The translations under genes were made by a program, and so were the position numbers. Shown here piece after piece: positions 10,219-22,000 of a DNA stretch of 64,000 nucleotides. How positions within the stretch are numbered: position 1 is the stretch's first letter; each line of letters starts with the position of its first letter. Source of the DNA: Pseudomonas sp. MM213 (GTDB lineage: Bacteria; Pseudomonadota; Gammaproteobacteria; Pseudomonadales; Pseudomonadaceae); NCBI RefSeq assembly GCF_020423045.1, contig NZ_CP081943.1, positions 3,968,001-4,032,000 of the forward strand, in the 5' to 3' direction. The notes below the pieces were generated by a model, which saw nothing but the letters and a program-made list of their open reading frames with translations, was not told the DNA's origin and did not search any database.

Positions 10219-11448
10219 ATGCGGATTTATAAAGTCGGCGGTGCGGTACGCGATCGCCTGCTGGGCAAACCTGTCACCGATATCGACTGGGTCGTGGTCG
10301 GCGCCACCACCGAAGAAATGCTCGCCAAGGGCTATCGCCCGGTGGGCGCGGACTTCCCGGTGTTTCTTCATCCAAAAAGTGGTGAGGAATATGCCCTCGC
10401 CCGGACTGAACGCAAAAGCGGACGCGGTTACGGCGGTTTTACCTTTCACGCCAGCCCCGAAGTCACCCTCGAAGAAGACCTGATTCGTCGCGACCTGACG
10501 ATCAACGCCATGGCCGAAGACGATCAACAGAATTTGACCGACCCGTACCATGGCCAACGCGATCTCGAAGCTCGCGTTCTGCGTCACGTTTCCCCCGCAT
10601 TCGCCGAAGATCCGCTCCGTGTTCTGCGTGTTGCGCGCTTTTCCGCTCGTTATGCGGAGTTGGGCTTCACCGTCGCACCGGAAACGCTGGAGCTGATGCG
10701 CCAACTCAGCGAGTCGGGCGAACTGGAGGCATTGACCGCCGAACGCAGCTGGAAAGAAATTTCCCGCGCCCTGCTGGAAGATCAACCGCAAGTGTTTATC
10801 GAAGTGCTGCGCGAGTGCGGCGCTCTCAAGGTGCTGATGCCAGAAGTCGATGCCCTGTTCGGCGTACCGCAACCGGAAGCTCATCACCCGGAAATCGACA
10901 CGGGCGTACACACCTTGAGCGTGCTTGAGCAATCAGCGTTGCACAAACAACCACTGACTGTTCGCTGGGCTTGCCTGCTGCATGACCTGGGCAAAGGACT
11001 GACGCCGAAAGAAGACTGGCCGCGGCACATCGCCCACGAACACACCGGCCTGAAGCTGATCAAAGCGGTCAATGAACGCTTCAAGGCACCGAAGGACTGC
11101 CAGGAACTGGCTTTGTTGGTGGGGCAGTATCACACCCATGGCCATCGTGCCCTGGAGTTAAAGCCCTCGACACTGCTGGAGCTGCTGCAGAGTTTTGACG
11201 TCTATCGTCGCCCGCAGCGGTTTGAGGAGTTTATTGCGGCGTGTGAAATGGACGCGCGCGGGCGCAAAGGGCTGGAACAGAGAAGTTATCCACAGGCGGA
11301 TTATTTGCGCGGGGCGGCGAATGCTGCTCGTAGCGTGGCGGTACAGCCGTTGCTGGAGAAGGGATTCAAGGGGCCGGAGTTGGGAGAGGCGATCAAGCGT
11401 GAGCGGCTAAAAGCTTTGAAAGCCTACAAAGAGGCGGCGTCCGCCTAA
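10219..11448 (+). CDS. cca: Multifunctional CCA-adding tRNA nucleotidyltransferase
   Basis: This enzyme builds or repairs the 3' CCA of tRNAs. The 409-aa protein has an N-terminal class II nucleotidyltransferase domain ([12 protein letters not shown], metal Asps in [18 protein letters not shown] near residue 92) and a C-terminal HD phosphohydrolase domain (HTLSVLEQS and LLHDLGKG), the long gammaproteobacterial form with 2',3'-cyclic phosphodiesterase and phosphatase activity. GGAGG lies seven bases before the ATG. A REP hairpin follows. Confidence 0.96.
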   Translation: MRIYKVGGAVRDRLLGKPVTDIDWVVVGATTEEMLAKGYRPVGADFPVFLHPKSGEEYALARTERKSGRGYGGFTFHASPEVTLEEDLIRRDLTINAMAEDDQQNLTDPYHGQRDLEARVLRHVSPAFAEDPLRVLRVARFSARYAELGFTVAPETLELMRQLSESGELEALTAERSWKEISRALLEDQPQVFIEVLRECGALKVLMPEVDALFGVPQPEAHHPEIDTGVHTLSVLEQSALHKQPLTVRWACLLHDLGKGLTPKEDWPRHIAHEHTGLKLIKAVNERFKAPKDCQELALLVGQYHTHGHRALELKPSTLLELLQSFDVYRRPQRFEEFIAACEMDARGRKGLEQRSYPQADYLRGAANAARSVAVQPLLEKGFKGPELGEAIKRERLKALKAYKEAASA

Positions 11449-11451
11449 AAG

Positions 11452-11517
11452 CTTCGCGGGCAAGCCTCGCTCCTACAGATATGCGTTGCCCTGTAGGAGC
11501 GAGGCTTGCCCGCGAAG
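11452..11517. repeat. REP hairpin (27-bp perfect arms) between cca and folK
   Basis: Positions 11452-11478 and 11491-11517 are exact reverse complements (core GCGGGCAAGCCTCGCTCCTA) around a 12-nt loop. The same repeat recurs elsewhere in this window. It fills the gap between convergent cca and folK and may also act as a bidirectional terminator or mRNA end-protector. Confidence 0.9.
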
Positions 11518-11529
11518 GCGTCATTCAGG

Positions 11530-12048
11530 TCACAGCAAATTCTGGGGAGTCAGCTGCTCCCCACGCCATTCAAACGCCACCGGCGCCAACACCTGATCAA
11601 TCTGCGCTTCGCCCCACAACGTCGCAAAGCTTTTGCCTACACCCGGATGCACACGATCCGGCGCAATGAGCGACAACGGCCACAACACGAAGGCGTTTTT
11701 CAGGATCTCTGCCCGCGGCAGAATCAATCCGTCGAAGTTGCCCACCAAATCACCGAACAACAGCACGTCGATATCCAGCGGCAAACCCTTGCGGTCCGGT
11801 GCATAGCGGCCGTTGTCCGCCTCGATGAATTTCAGTCGGCGGTCCAGTTCTATCAGCGGCAAATCGGTGTAAGCCGAGACCACGAAATTGAAGAACGGCC
11901 CGCTCTTGATCCCCACCGGCTGGCTTTCAAACACCGCCGAGCATCTTATATCCACCAGAAAACCCGCCAGGGCTTCCAGGCCAGCCTGCAAATGGGTTTC
12001 GCGCTCGATATTGCTACCGAGCCCGAGGTACACCTGAGTCAGCGACAT
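11530..12048 (-). CDS. folK: 6-hydroxymethyl-7,8-dihydropterin pyrophosphokinase
   Basis: HPPK transfers pyrophosphate from ATP to 6-hydroxymethyl-dihydropterin in folate synthesis. The 172-aa protein shows YLGLGSNIERE at the N-terminus and the signature PLDIDVLLFGD, whose Asp residues bind Mg2+. Its 5' end overlaps folB by ten bases, so two successive or neighbouring folate steps are co-expressed. Confidence 0.95.
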   Translation of the reverse strand: MSLTQVYLGLGSNIERETHLQAGLEALAGFLVDIRCSAVFESQPVGIKSGPFFNFVVSAYTDLPLIELDRRLKFIEADNGRYAPDRKGLPLDIDVLLFGDLVGNFDGLILPRAEILKNAFVLWPLSLIAPDRVHPGVGKSFATLWGEAQIDQVLAPVAFEWRGEQLTPQNLL

Positions 12049-12395
12049 CCGCGCTCGATCTCCACGCCCACACCACCGGTAGCCGCCGGGACGGCACCTG
12101 GCTTGGTCAGCTTGAGACGCATCCAGGTGATGTTGAACTCGCTCATCAGCACTTCAACCAGACGTTCGGCAAAGGTCTCGACCAACTGGAACTGCGCTTG
12201 CTCGGCAAAGGCCTGGATGCGCGACGAAACGCTCGCGTAATCGAGCGCCAGGGTCAAGTCATCACCCGCCGCGGCCGGGCGATTGTCCCAGGCGAAGCTC
12301 AGATCAAGACGCAAGCACTGTCGGATGCCTCGCTCCCAGTCGTAGGCACCGATCACGGTGTCGACTTCCAGGCCCTCGATAAACACTCTGTCCAA
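12039..12395 (-). CDS. folB: Dihydroneopterin aldolase
   Basis: FolB cleaves 7,8-dihydroneopterin to 6-hydroxymethyl-dihydropterin, the substrate of FolK. The 118-aa protein has the family pattern [20 protein letters not shown] with catalytic Glu, plus the conserved LKLTKPGA near the C-terminus. I place the start at TTG 12395, which has GGAG at the right distance (GGAGAAAAGTGC) and gives the usual N-terminus; the frame is open upstream to a TTG at 12419 without a good ribosome site. Confidence 0.92.
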   Translation of the reverse strand: MDRVFIEGLEVDTVIGAYDWERGIRQCLRLDLSFAWDNRPAAAGDDLTLALDYASVSSRIQAFAEQAQFQLVETFAERLVEVLMSEFNITWMRLKLTKPGAVPAATGGVGVEIERGCR

Positions 12396-12469
12396 GCACT
12401 TTTCTCCGCTGCACGACAAGGGCGCAATGCGCCGTTAGAATCAGGGCGTCCTCGCCCGGAATAGTTAGC

Positions 12470-13039
12470 ATGTTTTGGTTACTGGCGACTCTCGCCTACC
12501 TGCTCGGCTCTCTGTCCTTCGCCATTTTGCTCAGCCGCCTGACCGGTAACCCCGATCCGCGAATGAGTGGCTCGGGCAATGCCGGTGCCACCAACATGTT
12601 GCGTCTGGCCGGCAAGAAACTCGCCATCCTGACCTTGATCGGCGACCTCTGCAAAGGGCTGCTGCCGGTACTGATCGCCGGTGTTGCGGGTCTTTCGCTG
12701 CAAGAACAGGCCTGGATCGGCGTTTGTGCCGTCATCGGTCACCTGTTCCCGCTGTATTTTCGCTTTCGCGGTGGCAAAGGTGTCGCCACTGCTGCCGGCA
12801 TGTTACTGGGGCTTTACCCGCCAGCAGCCCTGCTGGCGGTCTGTGCCTGGCTGCTGACGTTCTACCTGACCCGCACCAGCTCACTCGCCGCGCTGATCGC
12901 CACACCGCTGACCCTGCCGCTGCTGGCCTGGCAGGAACCGGCGGCCTTGCTGCCCATGAGCGCGCTCACGGGCATGATCGTCTGGCGTCATCGGGGCAAT
13001 CTACGCGACCTGTTTGCCGGGCGCGAACGGCATTTTTAA
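12470..13039 (+). CDS. plsY: Acyl-phosphate glycerol-3-phosphate acyltransferase PlsY
   Basis: PlsY is an inner-membrane enzyme that acylates glycerol-3-phosphate from acyl-phosphate, the first step of phospholipid synthesis with PlsX. The 189-aa protein is mostly membrane segments and holds the three PlsY motifs: [11 protein letters not shown] (near residue 37), [15 protein letters not shown] (near 95) and the C-terminal [10 protein letters not shown]. It is divergent from folB and convergent with tsaD. Confidence 0.95.
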   Translation: MFWLLATLAYLLGSLSFAILLSRLTGNPDPRMSGSGNAGATNMLRLAGKKLAILTLIGDLCKGLLPVLIAGVAGLSLQEQAWIGVCAVIGHLFPLYFRFRGGKGVATAAGMLLGLYPPAALLAVCAWLLTFYLTRTSSLAALIATPLTLPLLAWQEPAALLPMSALTGMIVWRHRGNLRDLFAGRERHF

Positions 13040-13062
13040 ATACCGGACGTGAGCGCCGCTCA

Positions 13063-14088
13063 TCACAGCCCTGACAATTGCTCCATCGGCCAGCGTGCCT
13101 GCACGCTGATTGCCAGACTTTCGTGCTGACCGGCCTGCAAGCGCTGGCAGCCGGCAAACGCAATCATTGCGCCGTTGTCGGTGCAGAACTCCGGACGGGC
13201 GTAAAACACGTCGCCCTTCATGTCGCCGAGCATTTTTTCCAGTGAAGAGCGCAGTGCCTTGTTGGCGCTGACGCCCCCTGCGATGACCAGACGCTTCATG
13301 CCCGCCTGTTTCAGGGCGCGCTTGCACTTGATGGTCAAAGTCTCCACCACGGCCTGCTGGAACGCCAGCGCGATGTCGCAACGGGCTTGCTCGCTGTCGT
13401 CCCCGGCGCTGACGCTCTGCTGCCAGGTGTTGAGGGCGAAGGTTTTCAGGCCACTGAAGCTGAAAGCCAGGCCCGGGCGGTCGCACATCGGACGCGGAAA
13501 AGTGAAACGTCCTGCAACGCCTTGCTCCGCCAGACGAGCGATTTCCGGACCGCCCGGATAATTCAGCCCCATCATCTTCGCAGTCTTGTCGAAGGCTTCA
13601 CCGGCAGCATCGTCGAGGGTTTCACCCAAGAGCGTGTATTGACCGATCCCGTCGACCTGAACCAGCTGCGTATGACCGCCCGACACCAACAAAGCGACGA
13701 ACGGGAATTCCGGCGGTTGCGACTCCAGCATCGGCGCCAGCAAATGGCCTTCCATATGGTGTACGCCGAGCGCCGGAATGCCCCAGGCAAAGGCCAGCGC
13801 CTGAGCGCAGGAAGCACCGACCAGCAGCGCCCCGACCAGCCCCGGACCCGCGGTGTAGGCGATCGCGTCGATCTCGGTGGGCACGCAGCCCGCCTCGGCC
13901 AACACCTGACGAATCAAGGGCAGCATGCGTTTGACGTGGTCACGCGAAGCCAGCTCCGGCACGACGCCACCATAGGCGCGATGCAGGTCGATCTGGCTGA
14001 ACAGCGCGTCGGCCAGCAAGCCGCGTTCACTGTCATATAATGCGACACCGGTTTCGTCGCAGGAGGTTTCTAATCCCAGTACTAGCAT
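13063..14088 (-). CDS. tsaD: tRNA N6-adenosine threonylcarbamoyltransferase TsaD
   Basis: TsaD (formerly Gcp) makes t6A37 in ANN-decoding tRNAs with TsaB, TsaC and TsaE. The 341-aa protein has the ASKHA fold with [16 protein letters not shown] at the N-terminus, iron-binding [19 protein letters not shown] and the [10 protein letters not shown] segment. It is divergent from rpsU, the conserved gammaproteobacterial arrangement. Confidence 0.97.
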   Translation of the reverse strand: MLVLGLETSCDETGVALYDSERGLLADALFSQIDLHRAYGGVVPELASRDHVKRMLPLIRQVLAEAGCVPTEIDAIAYTAGPGLVGALLVGASCAQALAFAWGIPALGVHHMEGHLLAPMLESQPPEFPFVALLVSGGHTQLVQVDGIGQYTLLGETLDDAAGEAFDKTAKMMGLNYPGGPEIARLAEQGVAGRFTFPRPMCDRPGLAFSFSGLKTFALNTWQQSVSAGDDSEQARCDIALAFQQAVVETLTIKCKRALKQAGMKRLVIAGGVSANKALRSSLEKMLGDMKGDVFYARPEFCTDNGAMIAFAGCQRLQAGQHESLAISVQARWPMEQLSGL

Positions 14089-14175
14089 GGGTTTGCGCCT
14101 TGTTTAGGCTGAATTCGAAGGCGCGCATAATAGTCGCCATGTGATGCCCCGACTAGCGGTTTTCGATCAGAGGCT

Positions 14176-14204
14176 TTGCATTCCGAGCGATGAGGGGTTA
14201 ACAT
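14176..14204 (+). promoter_or_regulatory. Probable sigma-70 promoter of rpsU
   Basis: TTGCAT at 14176-14181 and TAACAT at 14199-14204 are separated by exactly 17 bases, about 75 bases before the rpsU start, inside the gap divergent to tsaD. Each hexamer matches the sigma-70 consensus at four of six positions. Confidence 0.45.
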
Positions 14205-14287
14205 CCGCAACCCTTAAAAACCGACGTCTTCAAGTGCTCTTTTGCCGCGAGGATGTTGACCCCGGTAATGAATGAAGGTAGCTCTGG

Positions 14288-14503
14288 ATGCCAGCCGTCA
14301 AAGTAAAAGAGAACGAACCCTTCGACGTAGCTCTGCGTCGTTTCAAGCGCTCCTGCGAAAAAGCCGGTGTACTGGCTGAAGTTCGTAGCCGCGAATTTTA
14401 CGAGAAGCCAACTTCTGAGCGTAAGCGCAAAGCAGCAGCCGCTGTTAAGCGTCACGCCAAGAAAGTTCAGCGCGAACAGCGCCGCGCCGTTCGTCTGTAC
14501 TAA
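14288..14503 (+). CDS. rpsU: 30S ribosomal protein S21
   Basis: A 71-aa, strongly basic protein matching bS21 throughout ([20 protein letters not shown], then Lys/Arg-rich helices). S21 joins the 30S platform and helps recognition of the Shine-Dalgarno helix. It is the first gene of the rpsU-dnaG-rpoD macromolecular-synthesis block. The next gene, dnaG, is 481 bases away. Confidence 0.98.
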
Positions 14504-14984
14504 TACACAGACGTTCGTAGCAAGCTTCTGCCAAGCCCGGCCCTCAGCCGGGCTAATGGCATTTGCGGACAACGCTTGATGCTTCACCGTCAAAGCCGCA
14601 GACGCGACCGAGACAAACCTGCTTCACAGCGTCAGACCTGGCTCTTTTGCCAGCGGTGCACGTCTTTTCTGACGAGCCTTCCAAGGCTACTGACGAGCAC
14701 ACCCACTGATTCCTCTCACGACGATCAGCCCAAGGCACCTTCTTGCGTGCCCGCTTATGAGCTATCCGAGGCCATCGACTGGCCGCAGCGGATTCAGCGA
14801 AACACTTTCAAATAGTCGAATACTGATTGGTATTAACGTCAGTGGATTTTCGGCAGATACACTTCCCGACAGCGATTACGCAGACGACACTGGTCGAGCC
14901 GCACACTTTGCGCGCCTCAAGCAATGACCCGCGTTCGCCGGCCCTTCGTTTTGGGTCCATTTCAGCGCAGATGACGAGACCGCC
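14504..14984 (+). other. rpsU-dnaG intergenic region, no gene supported
   Basis: 481 bases without a convincing gene. A hairpin at 14534-14554 (AGCCCGGC/GCCGGGCT, 5-nt loop) sits 30 bases after rpsU with no U-run and could be the partial terminator known from this operon in E. coli. The only open frame on the plus strand (14576-14815, 79 aa) lacks a ribosome site and resembles no family I know. Some pseudomonads, such as P. aeruginosa, have a YqeY-like gene here; I see none. Confidence 0.6.
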
Positions 14985-16964
14985 ATGGCCGGGCTAATTC
15001 CCCAGAGCTTCATTGACGACCTTCTGAACCGCACCGACATCGTCGATGTGGTCAGCTCGCGCCTGCAACTGAAAAAGGCCGGCAAGAACTACACTGCCTG
15101 CTGCCCGTTCCACAAAGAAAAAACCCCTTCTTTCAGCGTCAGCCCCGACAAGCAGTTCTATTACTGCTTCGGCTGCGGTGCTGGCGGTAACGCCCTCGGC
15201 TTCATGATGGACCACGACAACCTGGACTTCATCCAGGCTGTCGAAGAACTGGCCAAAGCCGCCGGCATGGAAATCCCCCGCGAAGAAAGCGGCCGGCCGC
15301 ACAAACCGCGGCAGCCAACCGACTCGCCGCTGTACCCGCTGCTCACTGCCGCCGCCGATTTCTATCGCCAGGCACTGAAAAGCCATCCGTCGCGCAAAGC
15401 CGCGGTGGATTACTTGAAGGGTCGCGGGTTGACGGGCGAGATCGCCCGGGACTTCGGCCTCGGCTTCGCTCCGCCCGGCTGGGACAACCTGTTCAAGCAC
15501 TTGAGCAGTGACACCCTGCAACAGAAAGCCATGGTCGATGCCGGCCTGCTGATCGAAAACGCCGAAACCGGCAAGCGTTATGACCGCTTTCGCGATCGCG
15601 TGATGTTTCCGATCCGCGACAGCCGCGGGCGCATCATCGCTTTCGGTGGCCGGGTATTGGGCGATGACAAACCGAAATACCTGAACTCACCGGAAACCCC
15701 GGTATTCCATAAGGGCCAGGAACTCTACGGCCTTTATGAAGCACGCAAAAACAACCGTAACCTCGACGAAATCATCGTCGTCGAAGGCTACATGGACGTC
15801 ATCGCCCTCGCCCAGCAAGGCCTGCGCAATGCCGTCGCCACACTCGGCACCGCCACCAGCGAAGAGCACTTGAAGCGTCTGTTTCGCGTCGTGCCCAACG
15901 TTTTGTTCTGCTTCGACGGCGACCAGGCTGGCCGTAACGCCGCATGGCGAGCACTGGAAGCCACCCTGCCTTGCCTGCAAGACGGGCGACGGGCGCGCTT
16001 CCTGTTTCTGCCAGAAGGCGAAGACCCGGATACGCTGGTCCGCTCCGAAGGCACCGATGCTTTCCGCGCGCGGATCAACCAGCACGCGCAGCCATTGGCG
16101 GACTATTTCTTTCAGCAACTGACCGAGGAATCGGACCCGCGCTCGCTCGAAGGCAAGGCCCACATGGCCACCCTCGCGGCGCCGCTGATCGACAAGGTTC
16201 CGGGCGCGAACCTGCGGATCCTCATGCGCAAGCGCCTGTCCGAAATCACCGGGCTCAGTGGCGAAGCGGTGACCCAGCTGGTGCAAAGCGCACCTCAGGA
16301 CGCGCCGCCTGCCTATGACCCGGGTATCGATTACGACGCGATGCCGGATTACGGCGATTACCATCAGCCGCAGGCACAAGAGATGTACGTGCCGCAGCAG
16401 GAATGGACGCCGAAGAAACCCGGCGCCGGCGGCAAGAAATGGGACAAGAAACCGTGGGACAAAAATGGCAAGCGTGGCGGTGATCGCGATCAACAAAGCC
16501 CCCCGCGCACACCGATTGCCGTGGAAGCCCCGACCCTGATTGCGCTTCGCACGCTCATTCATCATCCGGAACTGGCCGGCAGGGTAGAAACCGCCGATCA
16601 CTTCGCCAATGAGAGCAACACCTACGCGCAATTGCTGGTGGCCCTTATCGAGGCCGTGCAAAAAAATCCTAAGCTAAACTCAATTCAGTTAATGGCCCGC
16701 TGGCATGGGACGGAGCAGGGACGTCTTCTCAAAGCATTGGCGGAAAAGGAATGGCTGATTGAAGGCGGCAACCTTGAACAACAGTTTTTAGACACCATTA
16801 CTAGGCTATCAGCCGGTCAACACACCGATAGCCTGGAAGCACTTATCAGAAAAGCAAGACAGCCGGGATTGACCGCAGAGGAAGCAAATCAGATCGCAAA
16901 TCAGATGCGCGACCTATTAAAACGCAATATGACTGTACCAAACCCGACCTCAACTGGCGCGTGA
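14985..16964 (+). CDS. dnaG: DNA primase
   Basis: DnaG makes RNA primers for replication. The 659-aa protein has the N-terminal CHC2 zinc finger (CCPFHKEKTPSF, then CFGCGAGG, residues 37-65), the TOPRIM catalytic core (VVEGYMDVIAL near 265 and FDGDQAGRNA near 310) and a C-terminal DnaB-binding domain. A linker at about 440-510 is rich in Pro, Gln, Lys and Trp repeats (KKWDKKPWDKNG), longer than in E. coli DnaG and probably disordered. Confidence 0.97.
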   Translation: MAGLIPQSFIDDLLNRTDIVDVVSSRLQLKKAGKNYTACCPFHKEKTPSFSVSPDKQFYYCFGCGAGGNALGFMMDHDNLDFIQAVEELAKAAGMEIPREESGRPHKPRQPTDSPLYPLLTAAADFYRQALKSHPSRKAAVDYLKGRGLTGEIARDFGLGFAPPGWDNLFKHLSSDTLQQKAMVDAGLLIENAETGKRYDRFRDRVMFPIRDSRGRIIAFGGRVLGDDKPKYLNSPETPVFHKGQELYGLYEARKNNRNLDEIIVVEGYMDVIALAQQGLRNAVATLGTATSEEHLKRLFRVVPNVLFCFDGDQAGRNAAWRALEATLPCLQDGRRARFLFLPEGEDPDTLVRSEGTDAFRARINQHAQPLADYFFQQLTEESDPRSLEGKAHMATLAAPLIDKVPGANLRILMRKRLSEITGLSGEAVTQLVQSAPQDAPPAYDPGIDYDAMPDYGDYHQPQAQEMYVPQQEWTPKKPGAGGKKWDKKPWDKNGKRGGDRDQQSPPRTPIAVEAPTLIALRTLIHHPELAGRVETADHFANESNTYAQLLVALIEAVQKNPKLNSIQLMARWHGTEQGRLLKALAEKEWLIEGGNLEQQFLDTITRLSAGQHTDSLEALIRKARQPGLTAEEANQIANQMRDLLKRNMTVPNPTSTGA

Positions 16965-16978
16965 GGTCATAGCTCAGG

Positions 16979-16984
16979 TATAAT
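16979..16984 (+). promoter_or_regulatory. Probable -10 box of an internal rpoD promoter
   Basis: A perfect TATAAT lies 48 bases before the rpoD start and 15 after the dnaG stop. No good -35 hexamer is visible at 16-18 bases upstream, so it may depend on an activator or another sigma factor's -35 element. A separate promoter for rpoD inside the operon is known in other bacteria. Confidence 0.35.
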
Positions 16985-17031
16985 CCTCGGCTTGTTTTTT
17001 GCCCGCCAAGACCTTCAGTGGATAGGGTGTT

Positions 17032-18879
<1,848 letters not shown>

Positions 18880-18883
18880 TCAC

Positions 18884-18915
18884 AAAACCCCCGGCCCAGG
18901 CCGGGGGTTTTGCTT
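18884..18915 (+). terminator. Intrinsic terminator after rpoD
   Basis: AAAACCCCCGGCC at 18884-18896 pairs with GGCCGGGGGTTTT at 18899-18911, only a few bases after the rpoD stop. This ends the rpsU-dnaG-rpoD unit. Confidence 0.9.
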
Positions 18916-19001
18916 TATGCAGATTAAATCCCCCGCACTTCCCTCCCGCCGAATTGCCCGTCTACACTCGAAACATTCCCCCGAGCCATAACGAGACCGT
19001 T

Positions 19002-22000
19002 ATGCCCAGACTGCCGACCGTGCTTTTTTTGCTGTCGCTGATGACCTGGACCGCAACGGCTGGCGCGCTGACTCTGACCGACGAAGAACGTAGCTGGTTG
19101 ACGGCCCACCCTGACTTACGCTTGGGTGTCGATGCGTCATGGCCACCCTTTGAGTTTCGTGACGATCAGGGCCGCTATCAGGGCCTTGCGGCGGATTACA
19201 TCGACCTGATTCGCCAACGCCTGGCCATTAAGCTCACGCCCATCGAGCCTGTGAGCTGGACGGCTGTGCTTGAGCAGGCCAGACAAGCGAAACTGGACCT
19301 GTTGCCGGGCATCATGTCGACCCCGGAGCGTCAGAAATACCTGGCGTTTACGCGCCCCTACCTCGACTTTCCGATCGTCATTCTTGCCCACGTCGGAGGC
19401 GCTCAACCGCACAAGCTTGAAGAGTTGTACGGTCTGAAAATCGCAGTGGTGGAAAACTACGCGCCTCATGAACTGCTGCGCACTCACCACCCTGACCTGA
19501 ATCTGGTGGGCATGCCCAACGTCAGTTCGGCCTTGCAGGCACTGGCGACCGATGAAGTGGACGCGGTGGTCGGCGATCTCGCTTCCAGCGTCTGGAGTTT
19601 GCGTCAACTCAAGCTCGATGGGCTCTATGTCAGCGGCGAGACACCCTATCGCTATCAACTGGCCATGGGCGTGCCTCAGAACAAGAAGATTCTGGTCGGC
19701 ATCCTCGACAAAGTCCTGGCAGACATGACACCGGCAGAAATCAGCGCCATCCAGGAACATTGGGTCGGTAACGTCCTCGATCATCGAACCTTTTGGTCCG
19801 ATCTGATCGTTTACGGCCTGCCGGGGTTGCTGTTGCTGATCACCGTGCTGGCGGTGGTCATCCGGATCAATCGCCGACTGAGTTCGGAAATCTCCCGCCG
19901 CGTCGACCTGGAACAGGAACTGCGCAGCAGCGAATACCATTATCGCGGGCTGGTGGAGAGCCTTTCGGCCATTGCCTGGGAAGCACGGATCACCGACTTC
20001 ACCTACAGCTACGTGTCGCCCCACGCCGAAGAATTACTTGGTTATCCCCTGTCCCATTGGCTGATTCCGGGGTTCTGGCGCAACATCATCCACCCCGCCG
20101 ACCTGACCCGCGCCCAGACCTTCTGCGATCACGAAGTCCTGGCCGGGCGCGATCACAGCCTCGATTACCGGGTCATCACCGCCGACGGCCGTTGCCTGTG
20201 GGTGCGCGACATCGTCAGCCTGATCGAGCACGGTCATGAGCCGGTGATGCGCGGGCTGATGATCGACATCAGCGAAACCAAGCGCACCGAAGAGGCGTTG
20301 CGCCTGTCGGAGCAGAAGTTTGCCTCGGTATTCCAGCAATGCCCGGATATTCTGGTCATTGCTCGGTTGTCGGATGGCTGTCTGCTGGAGGTCAACGAAG
20401 CGTTCGAGGAGCAGATTGGTCTCAAAGCCGAGGAAGTCATTGGTCAGACCGCCACCGACCTGAACATCTGGGGCATACCTGGCGTTGGGCCAGGCCTGTT
20501 GCAACGCTTGCAGGCCGGCAGCATCCGTAACCTGGAGATGCCCTTTCGCCGCAGCAATGGCCAAGTGTTTACCGGCCTGATCTCCGCCGAACCTTTCGAC
20601 CTGGATACGACCCCAGCGCTGGTGGTGGTTGTGCGCGATATCAGCAAGCTCAAGGAAACCCAGCAACAGCTGCAAACGTCCGAAGAGAAATTCGCCAAAG
20701 CCTTCCACGCGTCCCCCGACGGTTTGCTGCTGTCCCGGCAGAGCGATGGCTTGCTGCTGGAGGTCAACGAAGGCTTCAGCCGCATTACCGGTTTCAACAG
20801 TGCGATGTCGGTGGATCGTTCGGCGCTTGAGCTGGGGATCTGGGTCAACCTCAACGAACGCAAACAGATGCTCGACCTGCTGCACCGGGACGGTTTCGTC
20901 CGTGACTTCAGTTGCCATATCCGCCGCAGCGACGGGCAGATCCGCCTCTGCGAGGTGTCCAGCCGTCCTCTGCCGATCGGCGATGAAGACTGCATGTTGA
21001 CCATCGCCCGGGACATCACCGAACGACACCTGATGCAGGAAAAACTGCAACAAGCCGCGACTGTGTTCGAGAGCACCGCCGAGGGGGTTTTGATCACCGA
21101 CACGCAGCAACACATCAGCGCGGTCAATCGCGCGTTTACCGAAATTACCGGCTACAGCGAAAGCGAAGCACTGGGCCACACCCCGCGCCTGCTTGCCTCG
21201 GGCCTGCATGACAGCGCTTTCTACGCGGCGATGTGGCATCAACTGACCGCCGAAGGCCATTGGCAGGGCGAGATTTCCAACCGGCGCAAAAACGGCGAGT
21301 TGTACCCGAGCTGGCTGACCATCAGCGCCGTGCGCAACCGCGACAAGTTCATCACCCACTTTGTTGCCGTGTTCGCGGACATTTCCAGCCTGAAGCACGC
21401 GCAAGCCAAACTCGATTATCAGGCGCACCACGACCCGCTCACCGGCCTGCCCAACCGCACACTGTTCGAAAGCCGGCTGCTGACCGCGCTCAACAACCAG
21501 CAGGAAAACGGCGGCCAGGGCGCGGTGTTGTTCCTCGACCTGGACCGCTTCAAACACATCAACGACAGCCTCGGCCACCCGGTCGGCGACCTGCTGCTCA
21601 AGGGCATCGCCGTGCGTCTGAAGGAGCAGTTGCGTGATATCGACACCGTGGCGCGGTTGGGCGGCGACGAGTTCATCATCCTGCTGCCAGGCCTGCAGCA
21701 ATCCACCGACGCCGACAATATCGCAACCAAGTTGCTCAACTGCTTCAGCGCGCCATTCCAGGCGGGCGAGCATGAGTTCTTCATCAGCGCCAGCATCGGC
21801 ACCAGCCTGTATCCCAAGGACGGCTGTGACGTCGCCACGCTGGTCAAAAACGCCGACGCGGCGATGTATCGCTCCAAGGCCAAGGGCCGTAACCGGGTCG
21901 AAAGCTATACCCGCGACCTGACCGCCCAGGCCAGCGAGCGCGTCGCACTGGAGCACGAGCTGCGCCGTGCCATCGAGCGCAATGAGCTGTCCCTGTGTTA

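Noticed and set aside
14576..14815. 79-codon plus-strand frame between rpsU and dnaG.
   Set aside because: No ribosome binding site, odd composition and no family resemblance; it is not the YqeY-type gene expected in some relatives.
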